Assembly: GCF_000292245.2 (NCBI RefSeq)
Contig: NZ_ALPT02000071.1
Coordinates: 1 to 21,595 of the forward strand
Source of the DNA: Alkalihalobacillus alcalophilus ATCC 27647 = CGMCC 1.3604
GTDB taxonomy: Bacteria > Bacillota > Bacilli > Bacillales > Bacillaceae_D
DNA length: 21,595 nucleotides
Direction: 5' to 3'
Of the stretch, positions 7,094 through 15,063 are shown piece after piece. The notes under the pieces are model-generated. The model searched no databases. It had not been told where the DNA came from and worked only from the letters and a program-made list of their open reading frames with translations. Position 1 is the stretch's first letter. Each line of letters opens with the position of its first letter. Made by a program: the position numbers and the translations under genes.

Positions 7094-8164
7094 TTAAATT
7101 CCTCCTTTCTTAATGCGGTTCGTAACCCAACGAATAATATAACTTGATGCTACAAAGAAAATAATTAAAGCGATCACGATATCGACTAATTCCATCGGCA
7201 CTCCAGCTTGTTGTTGCATCGTTAAAGAACCAACTTGTAAACCCCCGAATAGGAAGGAAGATAAGAAAACACCGATGGCCGTATTAGCACCTAATAAGGC
7301 AACCGCGATTCCATCAAACCCTACTCCACTAAAGCCACTTAAAATCGACATATATCCATAAGTACCTAGCCCTTCCATCGCACCTGCAACACCTGCAAAG
7401 GCACCTGAAATAACCATGGCGAGGACCACATTGCTTTTGACATTCATACCTGCATACTTTGAAGCATGTTGGTTAAAGCCAACCGCTCTCAACTCATAAC
7501 CTTTTTTCGTTTTCCATAATACAAACCACATGATAACACACGCTAAAATGGCTATGACAAAACCATAATGTAGTCGTGAGTAATCCGTAATCGATTGAAG
7601 GAAGTCCGACTGTAAAGAAGCGGATGGATAAATCGACTCCGTTCTTTCTCCCGGAACAATTAAGAATGCACGGATAATCGCATTAGCACTATAAAGAGCA
7701 ATATAGTTCATCATAATCGTTACGATAACTTCATGAACCTCAAAACGAGCTTTTAAAAAGCCTGGTAGGAAGCCCCAAAGTGCTCCAGCTAACGCACCAG
7801 CCAAAATCGACAGTGGCAAATGGATGATCATCGGTAAATCAAGAGCACTACCGACATACACTGCCGCAAGCCAACCAACGATTAACTGTCCTTCAACCCC
7901 AATATTTAACAAGCCTGTCCGGTAAGCAAATGCGACAGCTAAACCAGCCAAGATAAGTGGAGTCATCGCTCGAATGGTCTCGCCAATATAGTAGGAATCA
8001 CTAAAAATCCCTCTTAATAACGCACTATAGGCAACAATCGGATTATAACCAGAAATAAGCATTAAAATAGCCCCAATTAAAACCCCTAAGAAAATTGAAA
8101 TGATCGGAATTAGCAAACCGCTTAATTTCCCAAATTTATTTCTTTTATCCACGATTCTCTTCAC
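7094..8164 (-). CDS. nupP: Nucleoside ABC transporter permease (NupP type)
   Basis: This is the second membrane subunit of the nucleoside importer, a BPD_transp_2 permease of 356 residues (B. subtilis NupP/YufP is of similar size). After a short basic N-terminus comes the first span; AYRTGLLNIGVEGQLIVGWL is the family motif and RAVGFNQHASKYAGMNV the coupling loop toward the ATPase. The gene overlaps the end of nupO. The GTG at 8164 gives a 20-base overlap, but its AGAAGG Shine-Dalgarno is very close; a second GTG at 8152 (8-base overlap) has GGTGA at better spacing and is an equally plausible start, giving 352 residues. Either way nupO and nupP are translationally coupled. Confidence 0.9.
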   Translation of the reverse strand: MKRIVDKRNKFGKLSGLLIPIISIFLGVLIGAILMLISGYNPIVAYSALLRGIFSDSYYIGETIRAMTPLILAGLAVAFAYRTGLLNIGVEGQLIVGWLAAVYVGSALDLPMIIHLPLSILAGALAGALWGFLPGFLKARFEVHEVIVTIMMNYIALYSANAIIRAFLIVPGERTESIYPSASLQSDFLQSITDYSRLHYGFVIAILACVIMWFVLWKTKKGYELRAVGFNQHASKYAGMNVKSNVVLAMVISGAFAGVAGAMEGLGTYGYMSILSGFSGVGFDGIAVALLGANTAIGVFLSSFLFGGLQVGSLTMQQQAGVPMELVDIVIALIIFFVASSYIIRWVTNRIKKGGI

Positions 8165-9680
8165 CTTCCTTCTGACGCTTACCTCCAGCCATCAATAGAC
8201 CAAGTTCTTTTTCGTTCGTCTTGTCAGCATCAACAATATCAACAATTTTCCCATCATAAATGACGGCAATTCGATCACTGACATTTAGAACTTCATCAAG
8301 CTCAAGCGACATAAGTAAAATGGCTCTCCCTTTATCACGTTCTTTGATTAAACGTGTATGAATGGACTCAATCGCTCCAACATCTAAACCACGTGTCGGT
8401 TGTGCCGCAATAAGGAAGTCTGGTGAACGATCCACCTCTCTGGCAATAATCGCTTTTTGCTGATTCCCACCAGATAAAGCACGGGCTTCTGTATATTCAC
8501 TCGGTGTTCGTACATCGTAATCGTCTATTAATTCACGAGCTTTTTCATAAATCTTTGGATACTGAAGAATCCCCATTTTTGAATAAGGCTCATTATAATA
8601 AGTTTGTAATACGATATTCTCACCAATTGAGAAATCTAAAACAAGGCCATGCTTATGGCGATCCTCTGGAATATGACCGACGCCAGCTTCTGTTACTTTA
8701 CGAGGTGGGTGATTAGTAATCTCGTTGCTATTTAAATAAATATGTCCACCATCAACTTTACGTAAGCCTGTAATCGCTTCAATCAGTTCTGATTGCCCAT
8801 TACCTTCGACTCCAGCTAATCCAACAATTTCACCGGCTCTAATTTCTAAATCCAAACCTTTTAGTGCTTCAACTTTACGACTATTTTTCATCGTAACATT
8901 TTCAATTTTAAGTACCGTCTCTTTTGGCTCTGCTGGTGTTTTTTCAACCGAAAAGTTTACTTCGCGTCCCACCATCATTTCCGCAAGTTTGGCTTCGCTT
9001 GATGTTTTAACATCGACTGTGCCAATCCCCCTACCACGGCGAATGACGGTACAACGATCACATACAGACATAATCTCTTTTAATTTATGAGTAATTAAAA
9101 TAATCGATTTTCCTTCTGCAACAAGCTTTTTCATAATGCCAATTAATTCTTGGATCTCTTGTGGAGTTAACACAGCTGTCGGTTCATCAAAAATTAAGAT
9201 TTCCGCCCCACGATAAAGAGTCTTTAAAATTTCGACACGTTGCTGCATCCCGACTGAGATATCTTCAATTTTGGCATATGGGTCCACTTTAAGACCATAT
9301 TGTTTAGAAATCTCCGCCACTTCTTTTGCGGCTTTTCGAATATTTAATCGACCGGCCTTTGTTGGCTCATTTCCTAAAACAATGTTCTCAGTTACTGTGA
9401 AATTCTCAACCAACATAAAATGCTGATGAACCATACCTATTCCAAGGCGATTAGCAATATTAGGATCAGTGATCTCGACATCTTCACCACGGACACGGAT
9501 GTTTCCTTTTTCAGGCTGATACAAGCCAAATAAAACATTCATTAATGTTGATTTCCCTGCTCCATTCTCCCCTAAAAGAGCATGAATTTCGCCTTCTTTT
9601 AATTGTAAGGTGATATTATCATTCGCAACAATTCCAGGAAATTCTTTACGGATGTTATTCATTTCAATTACATAGCTCAC
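8145..9680 (-). CDS. nupO: Nucleoside ABC transporter ATP-binding protein (NupO type)
   Basis: This cytoplasmic ATPase with two fused nucleotide-binding domains powers the NupPQ channel. The first domain has Walker A GENGAGKST (Lys43), a signature-like SVGMQQR and Walker B ILIFDEPTAVLTP. The second has a degenerate Walker A (GVEGNGQSEL), a full LSGGNQQKA signature and a degenerate Walker B (LIAAQPTRGLDVGA). This asymmetry is normal for the RbsA/MglA/NupO class, so only one composite site is expected to be fully active. The length of 511 residues is close to the 510 I recall for B. subtilis NupO (YufO). The start is GTG, with AAGGAG 8 bases upstream. It is second in nupN-nupO-nupP-nupQ but separated from nupN by 173 bases containing two hairpins. 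Confidence 0.93.
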   Translation of the reverse strand: MSYVIEMNNIRKEFPGIVANDNITLQLKEGEIHALLGENGAGKSTLMNVLFGLYQPEKGNIRVRGEDVEITDPNIANRLGIGMVHQHFMLVENFTVTENIVLGNEPTKAGRLNIRKAAKEVAEISKQYGLKVDPYAKIEDISVGMQQRVEILKTLYRGAEILIFDEPTAVLTPQEIQELIGIMKKLVAEGKSIILITHKLKEIMSVCDRCTVIRRGRGIGTVDVKTSSEAKLAEMMVGREVNFSVEKTPAEPKETVLKIENVTMKNSRKVEALKGLDLEIRAGEIVGLAGVEGNGQSELIEAITGLRKVDGGHIYLNSNEITNHPPRKVTEAGVGHIPEDRHKHGLVLDFSIGENIVLQTYYNEPYSKMGILQYPKIYEKARELIDDYDVRTPSEYTEARALSGGNQQKAIIAREVDRSPDFLIAAQPTRGLDVGAIESIHTRLIKERDKGRAILLMSLELDEVLNVSDRIAVIYDGKIVDIVDADKTNEKELGLLMAGGKRQKEGEENRG

Positions 9681-9731
9681 CTAGTTCACTCCTTACCGCT
9701 CATAATCAACACTCTAGCATTTTATAGGGCT

Positions 9732-9766
9732 AATGATGAATTGGGAGAACGGTTCAATTCATCATT
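9732..9766. repeat. Inverted repeat between nupN and nupO
   Basis: AATGATGAATTG (9732-9743) and its exact complement (9755-9766) flank 11 bases. Read on the minus strand, a weak TATAAA hexamer follows 5 bases later, so it may be either an RNA hairpin in the operon transcript or an operator in a weak internal promoter for nupO. There is no T-run on the minus strand, which argues against an ordinary terminator. Confidence 0.6.
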
Positions 9767-9800
9767 TTCCCTACATTCATCTTATTCACATATTACTGAC

Positions 9801-9831
9801 AACAAAGGCTAGTGTAGCACTAGCCTTTGTT
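9801..9831. terminator. Intra-operon hairpin after nupN (attenuator or 3' stabiliser)
   Basis: AACAAAGGCTAGTG (9801-9814) and its perfect complement (9818-9831) make a 14-bp stem with a 3-base loop, 22 bases after the nupN stop codon. On the minus strand only a weak T-rich stretch follows, so partial termination or protection of the nupN mRNA end is more likely than complete termination. Such hairpins are common after binding-protein genes, which are needed in excess over the membrane complex. Confidence 0.7.
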
Positions 9832-9853
9832 GATATTTTCTTTTAATTAAAAA

Positions 9854-10966
9854 TTAAAGACCGTTTAAATACTCTTCGTATTCTTCATCTGTCATTGGAA
9901 CTTCCACATCACCTGATAAAATGCTATCGCGATATTCATTCACTTGATCTTCAATTCCATCAGATAAGTTTTGAGTAGAATCAGCAATACCAACACCATT
10001 TTCCTCTAAACCATATACAAGAATTTCTCCACCAGGGAAGTCACCATTCATAGTTCTTTCCGCCACATCGGCTACCGCCACATCTACACGCTTAACCATT
10101 GATGTAAGCATTACAGACTTTTCACCATCATAAATTCCATCTTCATATTGGTCTTGGTCAACCCCGATTGCCCATACATTTTCACCATTACGTGCACGGT
10201 TGATAGCTTCTGTAATTAAACCATTACCAGATCCACCAGCAGCATGATAAATAATATCAGCACCTTGACTATACATTGTGTTTGCAATTTGTTGTGCCGT
10301 AGTTGCATCGTTAAAGTCACCTACATATTGAACCGCAATTTCGATGTCAGGGTTTACAGCTTTTGCTCCAGCTTTAAAACCATTTTCGAACTTTTTAATA
10401 AGGTCACTATCCATTCCACCAATGAAACCAACTTGATCAGTCTCAGATTCTAAAGCAGCAACAACACCAACTAGGAAAGAACCTTCATGCTCTTCAAACG
10501 TCATATGTGCAACGTTTTCGAACGGTTCGCCAGTTTCTTCGTTCATAACAACCATGTCAATAATTGCTAGTTGTGCATCTTCATTTTGACTAGCGACAGT
10601 TCTCATCGCATCCTCCATCAAGAAGCCTACACCGAAGACTAATTCTTTACCTTCACGAACTAAACCACGTAAATTCGGCTCAAAATCAGGAATACTACCT
10701 GATTGAACATAAGAATAGTTTGTACCTTCAGTAAGATTAAACTTCTCACCAAAATCTTTTATACCATTCCATGAAGACTCGTTAAAGGATTTATCATCAA
10801 TCCCACCTGCATCCGTTACCATCCCTACAGTAAAATCACTTGTTTCTGCAGTTCCACCATCGCCGTCACCAGTGCTTGTCCCGTTATCATCGTTCCCAGC
10901 ACCACAAGCTGTTAGAGCGATAGCAGCAGCCAAACCTATTGTTGCATTACGTAACCACTTTTTCAT
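9854..10966 (-). CDS. nupN: BMP-family nucleoside-binding lipoprotein (NupN type)
   Basis: This is the extracellular substrate receptor of the nucleoside importer, anchored to the outer face of the membrane by a lipid. The signal peptide ends in the lipobox LTAC with Cys21 as the lipidation site. A flexible linker rich in Asp, Gly and Thr follows (about residues 22-43), then the BMP/Med domain, opening with FTVGMVTDAGGIDDKSFNES, the family hallmark. At 370 residues it is slightly longer than B. subtilis NupN (359, as I recall), mainly through the linker. The ATG has GAGGGGG about 9 bases upstream. It is the first gene of nupNOPQ. In B. subtilis the ligand is guanosine; other BMP proteins bind other nucleosides, so specificity is inferred. 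Confidence 0.93.
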   Translation of the reverse strand: MKKWLRNATIGLAAAIALTACGAGNDDNGTSTGDGDGGTAETSDFTVGMVTDAGGIDDKSFNESSWNGIKDFGEKFNLTEGTNYSYVQSGSIPDFEPNLRGLVREGKELVFGVGFLMEDAMRTVASQNEDAQLAIIDMVVMNEETGEPFENVAHMTFEEHEGSFLVGVVAALESETDQVGFIGGMDSDLIKKFENGFKAGAKAVNPDIEIAVQYVGDFNDATTAQQIANTMYSQGADIIYHAAGGSGNGLITEAINRARNGENVWAIGVDQDQYEDGIYDGEKSVMLTSMVKRVDVAVADVAERTMNGDFPGGEILVYGLEENGVGIADSTQNLSDGIEDQVNEYRDSILSGDVEVPMTDEEYEEYLNGL

Positions 10967-11031
10967 TGAATGAATCCCCCTCTTTTTTTAATTACTACTT
11001 ATACACATTCATATCATAGCAGTAACTTTCA

Positions 11032-11060
11032 ATAGTATGCTCACCATTTTAGTGTGACAA
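11032..11060 (-). promoter_or_regulatory. Candidate nupN promoter
   Basis: On the minus strand TTGTCA (11060-11055), a 17-base spacer and TACTAT (11037-11032) lie about 65 bases before nupN; matches are 5/6 and 4/6. A second possibility is the extended -10 TGCTATGAT (11021-11013) with a weak -35. I saw no purine riboswitch consensus in the leader. Confidence 0.45.
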
Positions 11061-11430
11061 CTATTGCTAGGATTTATTCTAATCTCTTTATTAAAAAATG
11101 ACTAGATCTTATGGCATATTTATTTCCTAATAATCGATTATTCTCCAAATAAACCGCTATCATATTATGAATGTATAAGATTCATTAAGGAATTTCATAT
11201 AAGAGATCAGACTTCTGATGTCTTACTTAGAAACGTCCTAAATATATCATGTTTAACTTAAATAATAAACATCTTTCTAATGAAAAATCGATTTTTGTCA
11301 TACTTTGTACGAAAAGATATTTCGACATTACCAAAAGTTGGTTTTATCTTTCTTTTCACTCTTTTCAGTTAGTTGATTTTAATTGAATAAGGACCAAATT
11401 TAACCATGTTTTTTTGTGAATCACGGTATA
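11061..11430. other. AT-rich intergenic stretch upstream of nupN, no gene seen
   Basis: No ORF with a credible ribosome binding site is visible on either strand. The stretch contains two perfect 14-base palindromes centred on ATCGAT (11129-11142 and 11283-11296) and a 6-bp inverted repeat ATCAGA/TCTGAT (11206-11219). None can be tied to a named regulator by eye. Confidence 0.5.
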
Positions 11431-11466
11431 AAAAGGAGATTGTGACAAAACCTCCTCTGATATGAA

Positions 11467-11505
11467 AACCCGGTGATATTTACAACGAGTAAATGTCACC
11501 GGGTT
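11467..11505. terminator. Terminator-like hairpin downstream of camS, related to the one after gatB
   Basis: AACCCGGTGATATTTAC (11467-11483) pairs with 11489-11505 over 17 bp, with one mismatch or wobble, around the loop AACGA. The minus-strand side is followed by TTTTCATA. Together with a second small hairpin (11434-11455, followed by T5 on the minus strand) it probably ends the pcrB-pcrA-ligA-camS transcript. Arms and loop resemble 561-604. Confidence 0.65.
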
Positions 11506-11563
11506 TCGTTCTGTATATGGAAATAATCCTGTATGCGTTAAAGGGTGCTCTACTCACCGTTCC

Positions 11564-11668
11564 CGAAAATCATGCTCCGCGTCCTGTGGGGTGGCACCGA
11601 ACTAATCGGCTCCGCCGCTGGATTTCGGTTCTGCCACTAGATCCCACGGGAGTCTACGCATGTTTTCG
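11564..11668. repeat. 105-base imperfect inverted repeat
   Basis: The ends CGAAAATCATGC (11564-11575) and GCATGTTTTCG (11658-11668) are complementary with one bulge. Inward, TCCTGTGGGGT faces ATCCCACGGGA, GGCACCGAA faces TTCGGTTCTGCC, and the centre ATCGGC/GCC..GGAT can pair again. The whole could fold as one long hairpin in RNA. It resembles a palindromic Bacillaceae intergenic repeat recalled from memory. Confidence 0.6.
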
Positions 11669-11823
11669 TCCACTAAGGCACAGGACAATCTTCGTTTTCA
11701 CCCTTGTAGGTAATAGAATGAAGTGACTAAATTCAAAACGGAGAATTAGAAAGCCGAAAATCATCTACAATATGTTCTTTGCGCTCGTTTTCTACTTTCT
11801 ATAGTTAGTTATGTCCCAGCCTT

Positions 11824-13005
11824 CTATTGATTAATATGAATCAGTGGTTCTTCATTCGGGTTTCGAATGACTTGTGCTTCTTGTTTTCCACCAACCGAGT
11901 TTATATAAACATTTACTTTTAACGTATCTTGATAACGCTGCTTTATTCGATTTGCGACAAATTGAGATAAGGCAACAATTTCTGTTTTCCCTTGATATTG
12001 CAAGGAAATTTCAACCGTTAACTCTTGTAATTGATCATTATTATAAAAACCTCTTCCAACCACACCCACATATGTTTCAAAGAAACCTTGAATGTCATCT
12101 TTAAACAAGTTAAATTGATCCGCATCGCCTCTTACGTCACGGTTCGCTTCTGTAGAAGGAAATAAGTAATACTGTTCATTAATATCCTGCCATCTTGATA
12201 GCCCCTCATTCGGCTCTGCTACAGACCGTGCAATATAATTTCCGGGTACGGCCGCTTGACGTGGCTGTTCTTGAAAAAGGGCAACAACGATAGGGATGTT
12301 CTGGAAAGCTCCCTCTTCACGGTTATTAGAACGAATCCGATTCACAACTTCTTCTGCTATCTTTTGACCCTCTTCTAAAATGTTATCATCTTCTAGTTCT
12401 ACGGAATAAAAGTAACGTCCACTATCTGTATCCACGTTAAAATTGTACACGCTATTTAACGACAGACCTATCACAATTCCACCGACTTCATAATTGCCGT
12501 TCTCTTTCTCTACCAAATAATTATGCTCGATCAAATGTGAAAGGTATCTTGGACTTCCTTCTTCTCGTTCTCTCATATCCGTATCTTCATCCCCAAATAA
12601 GGCCGGATTTAAACCAGATGGATTATTGTCTTCATCATATCTCCTGATCCAACTATTGACTTCCGCACTAGACAGGAACTGACCTTCACGGAAAAAGTAA
12701 CGCTCATTATCAAAATACTCCTGAGCAACTCTTGTTAATCCGATTTCAAATTGATCTAAATCAAGGCGATTTGAGACAAGTGATGTCCCGAGTCCTCTCG
12801 TTTCCCCATGAGGATAGACGCCATCATATAAAATGCTCCGATAATAGTCCTCCGAATTCGAAATATGAGGGATAACCGCAACATCTTGGTCCTCTGTTGC
12901 TGGTTCATCCTCAATGCTAATATCGTCATTTGGTTGTTGTAAAATCGGGATACAGCCGGATAACACTAGGATCATAGCACTCAGCAAAAGCAAACATTTC
13001 TTCAT
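11824..13005 (-). CDS. camS: CamS family sex-pheromone-precursor lipoprotein (YerH type)
   Basis: This 393-residue lipoprotein belongs to the CamS family, whose signal peptide in staphylococci yields the cAM373 pheromone; the role of the mature protein in bacilli is unknown. The lipobox LSGC follows a basic-hydrophobic signal (MKKCLLLLSAMILVLSGC), and an acidic linker (about residues 28-42) precedes the conserved domain. The ATG at 13005, with AGGAGG 6 bases upstream, is preferred to the TTG one codon earlier. It is last in pcrB-pcrA-ligA-camS, 18 bases after ligA, as for B. subtilis yerH. Whether a pheromone-like peptide is released here cannot be told. Its stop codon abuts a repeat block. 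Confidence 0.92.
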   Translation of the reverse strand: MKKCLLLLSAMILVLSGCIPILQQPNDDISIEDEPATEDQDVAVIPHISNSEDYYRSILYDGVYPHGETRGLGTSLVSNRLDLDQFEIGLTRVAQEYFDNERYFFREGQFLSSAEVNSWIRRYDEDNNPSGLNPALFGDEDTDMREREEGSPRYLSHLIEHNYLVEKENGNYEVGGIVIGLSLNSVYNFNVDTDSGRYFYSVELEDDNILEEGQKIAEEVVNRIRSNNREEGAFQNIPIVVALFQEQPRQAAVPGNYIARSVAEPNEGLSRWQDINEQYYLFPSTEANRDVRGDADQFNLFKDDIQGFFETYVGVVGRGFYNNDQLQELTVEISLQYQGKTEIVALSQFVANRIKQRYQDTLKVNVYINSVGGKQEAQVIRNPNEEPLIHINQ

Positions 13006-13023
13006 CAAACCCCTCCTCTCCTA

Positions 13024-15048
13024 TTATTTATTTTCTAATTCAAAAAAGGCATCCATTAATTGCTGCTCATCCCAAATAAGCACACCTAACTGTTCTGCCT
13101 TTGTTCGTTTCGAACCAGCCTCTTCGCCCGCAACTACTAAATCGGTTTTTTTACTTACACTACCTGTCACTTTACCACCGTATGCTTCAATTTTCTCCTT
13201 CGCCTCATTACGAGAGAGCTGCTCTAATTTCCCCGTTAAAACAACCGTCTTTTGATGGAATGGACTTTCTTCCAATACATCCTCTGATCGAGAAACGCTC
13301 GGTCCATTATACGTTAAATTAACCCCTAACGAACGTAATTGCTCGATTAAATCCGTGACTTCAGGCTGTGCAAAGTAAGAATGAATGGAACCAGCCATTT
13401 TTTCTCCGATTTCATCAATCGTTAATAAACTTTCTTCACTTGCCCCTTGTAATGCCTCGATTGTTTCAAAATGAGCCGCTAAAGTTTTCGCTGCTTTTGC
13501 TCCGACAAAACGAATGCCTAAACCAAATAAAAGACGTTCGAGTGAGTTCCCCTTAGAAGCTTCAATCGCCGCTAATAAATTATCGACTGATTTAGCACCC
13601 ATTCGTTCTAACTCTAATAATTCATCCCGATTTAACCGGAACAAATCCGCAACCGTTTGAATAAGCTTATGTGAAAATAATTGCGCTACGACCTTTTCAC
13701 CTAAACCATCTATATTCATCGCATTTCGCGAAACAAAGTGGATTAACCCTTCACGAACTTGTGCAGGACATTGAGGATTAATACATCTTAAAGCTACTTC
13801 ACCCTCTAAACGAACAAGCTCACTTTCGCATTCCGGACAATGAGTGGGCATTAAAAATTCACGTTCGCTGCCATCACGTTTGTCCGTTAAAACATTGACA
13901 ACTTCTGGAATAATATCTCCAGCCTTTTTGATAACAACTGAATCACCTAATTTTAAATCCTTCTCTCGAATGAGATCCTCATTGTGAAGAGACGCTCGCT
14001 TTACGGTCGTTCCTGCGACAATCACTGGGTCTAAAATCGCCGTTGGGGTCACAACACCTGTCCGACCAATACTCAATTCAATCTCTCTTAAAGTTGTTAC
14101 GACTTCTTCAGCCGGAAATTTATAGGCAATCGCCCAACGCGGACTTTTAGCCGTAAAACCTAACTGTTCTTGCTGTTCAATTGAATCAAGTTTAATAACA
14201 ATCCCATCAATCTCATAAGGGAGCTCCTGCCGCTTTTCTAACCAGCTCTGTACAAACTCGATCACTTCATCAATGCTTACGCAAAGGGCCGTTTCTTGAT
14301 TGGTTTTAAATCCTAAATTCTTAATAAGTTGTAGTGCCTCAAAATGAGAGTTTAATTCGTCATTTTCAAGGTAACCAATCGAATACGAAAACATCGATAA
14401 GTTACGTTTCGAGGCAATTTTAGGGTTTAATTGCCTTAAGGAACCCGCTGCCGCATTACGAGGATTAGCAAATTTCTCCTCTCCCTCGGCCTCTCTTACT
14501 TCATTTAATTTTAGAAATGATTGTTTTGGCATATATGCTTCGCCACGAACTTCAATCGTCACGTCTTCTTTCAAACGTAATGGAATCGCTTGAACCGTCT
14601 TTAAATTATTTGTAATGTCTTCACCAATCGTTCCGTCCCCTCTTGTTGCCCCGCGCACAAAACGACCGTTCTCATACGTTAAAGAGACCGCTAACCCGTC
14701 AATTTTCAACTCACAAGTATAAGCAACGTCATCCCCCAGTTGATTGCGAATCCGCTTATCAAAATCACGCAAATCTTGTTCAGAAAAGGCATTACCGAGA
14801 CTTAACATTGGCGTACGATGCTCCACTTTTTCAAAATAAGGGAGAGGATCTCCGCCGACACGAACCGTCGGAGAATCATCGGTGATTAATTCAGGGAATT
14901 GCTCCTCCAATTCAATTAATTGTTGGAGCTTTTGATCGTACTCGGCATCAGATACGACCGGATTATCAAGCACGTAATAATGATGCCCATACTCATTTAA
15001 TACTTCTCTCAGCTCATTTATTTTAATTTCAGCCTCTTGTCTTTCCAT
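13024..15048 (-). CDS. ligA: NAD+-dependent DNA ligase
   Basis: LigA seals nicks between Okazaki fragments and in repair, using NAD+ as adenylate donor. The 674-residue protein has the full domain set. An N-terminal Ia domain (HHYYVLDNPVVSDAEYD) comes first, then the nucleotidyltransferase with active Lys115 in the motif ELKIDG, the OB fold, and a four-cysteine zinc finger (CPECESE and CINPQCPAQ). Helix-hairpin-helix repeats follow, and a C-terminal BRCT domain (about residues 595-670, KTVVLTGKL through DLVVAGEEAGSK). The ATG follows AAAGGA. It lies 15 bases after pcrA and 18 bases before camS, in the conserved operon. Nothing is unusual. Confidence 0.98.
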   Translation of the reverse strand: MERQEAEIKINELREVLNEYGHHYYVLDNPVVSDAEYDQKLQQLIELEEQFPELITDDSPTVRVGGDPLPYFEKVEHRTPMLSLGNAFSEQDLRDFDKRIRNQLGDDVAYTCELKIDGLAVSLTYENGRFVRGATRGDGTIGEDITNNLKTVQAIPLRLKEDVTIEVRGEAYMPKQSFLKLNEVREAEGEEKFANPRNAAAGSLRQLNPKIASKRNLSMFSYSIGYLENDELNSHFEALQLIKNLGFKTNQETALCVSIDEVIEFVQSWLEKRQELPYEIDGIVIKLDSIEQQEQLGFTAKSPRWAIAYKFPAEEVVTTLREIELSIGRTGVVTPTAILDPVIVAGTTVKRASLHNEDLIREKDLKLGDSVVIKKAGDIIPEVVNVLTDKRDGSEREFLMPTHCPECESELVRLEGEVALRCINPQCPAQVREGLIHFVSRNAMNIDGLGEKVVAQLFSHKLIQTVADLFRLNRDELLELERMGAKSVDNLLAAIEASKGNSLERLLFGLGIRFVGAKAAKTLAAHFETIEALQGASEESLLTIDEIGEKMAGSIHSYFAQPEVTDLIEQLRSLGVNLTYNGPSVSRSEDVLEESPFHQKTVVLTGKLEQLSRNEAKEKIEAYGGKVTGSVSKKTDLVVAGEEAGSKRTKAEQLGVLIWDEQQLMDAFFELENK

Positions 15049-15063
15049 AGCTTTCGTCCTTTC

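Larger units (their letters stand above)
11435..11822. repeat. Structured repeat-like block in the camS 3' region
   Basis: Read on the minus strand, the block begins AGGCTGGGACATAAC (11822-11808) one base after the camS stop codon and ends GTTTTGTCACAATCTCC (11451-11435); 12 of 15 end bases can pair. Inside lie a 105-base imperfect inverted repeat (11564-11668) and the terminator hairpin 11467-11505. GC content and sequence style differ from the AT-rich flank to the left. GGCTGGGACATAA-type ends recall dispersed Firmicute intergenic repeats that I know from memory, but I cannot confirm this without a search. A plus-strand open frame inside (11493-11726) has no ribosome binding site and is not called. 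Confidence 0.55.

Noticed and set aside
10967..11060. Purine riboswitch in the nupN leader
   Set aside because: The conserved xpt-type core could not be found by eye in the minus-strand leader; only promoter-like hexamers are present.
11493..11726. 77-codon plus-strand open frame downstream of camS
   Set aside because: No ribosome binding site; it runs through the hairpin and the 105-base inverted repeat, and its composition reflects the repeat rather than a protein family.
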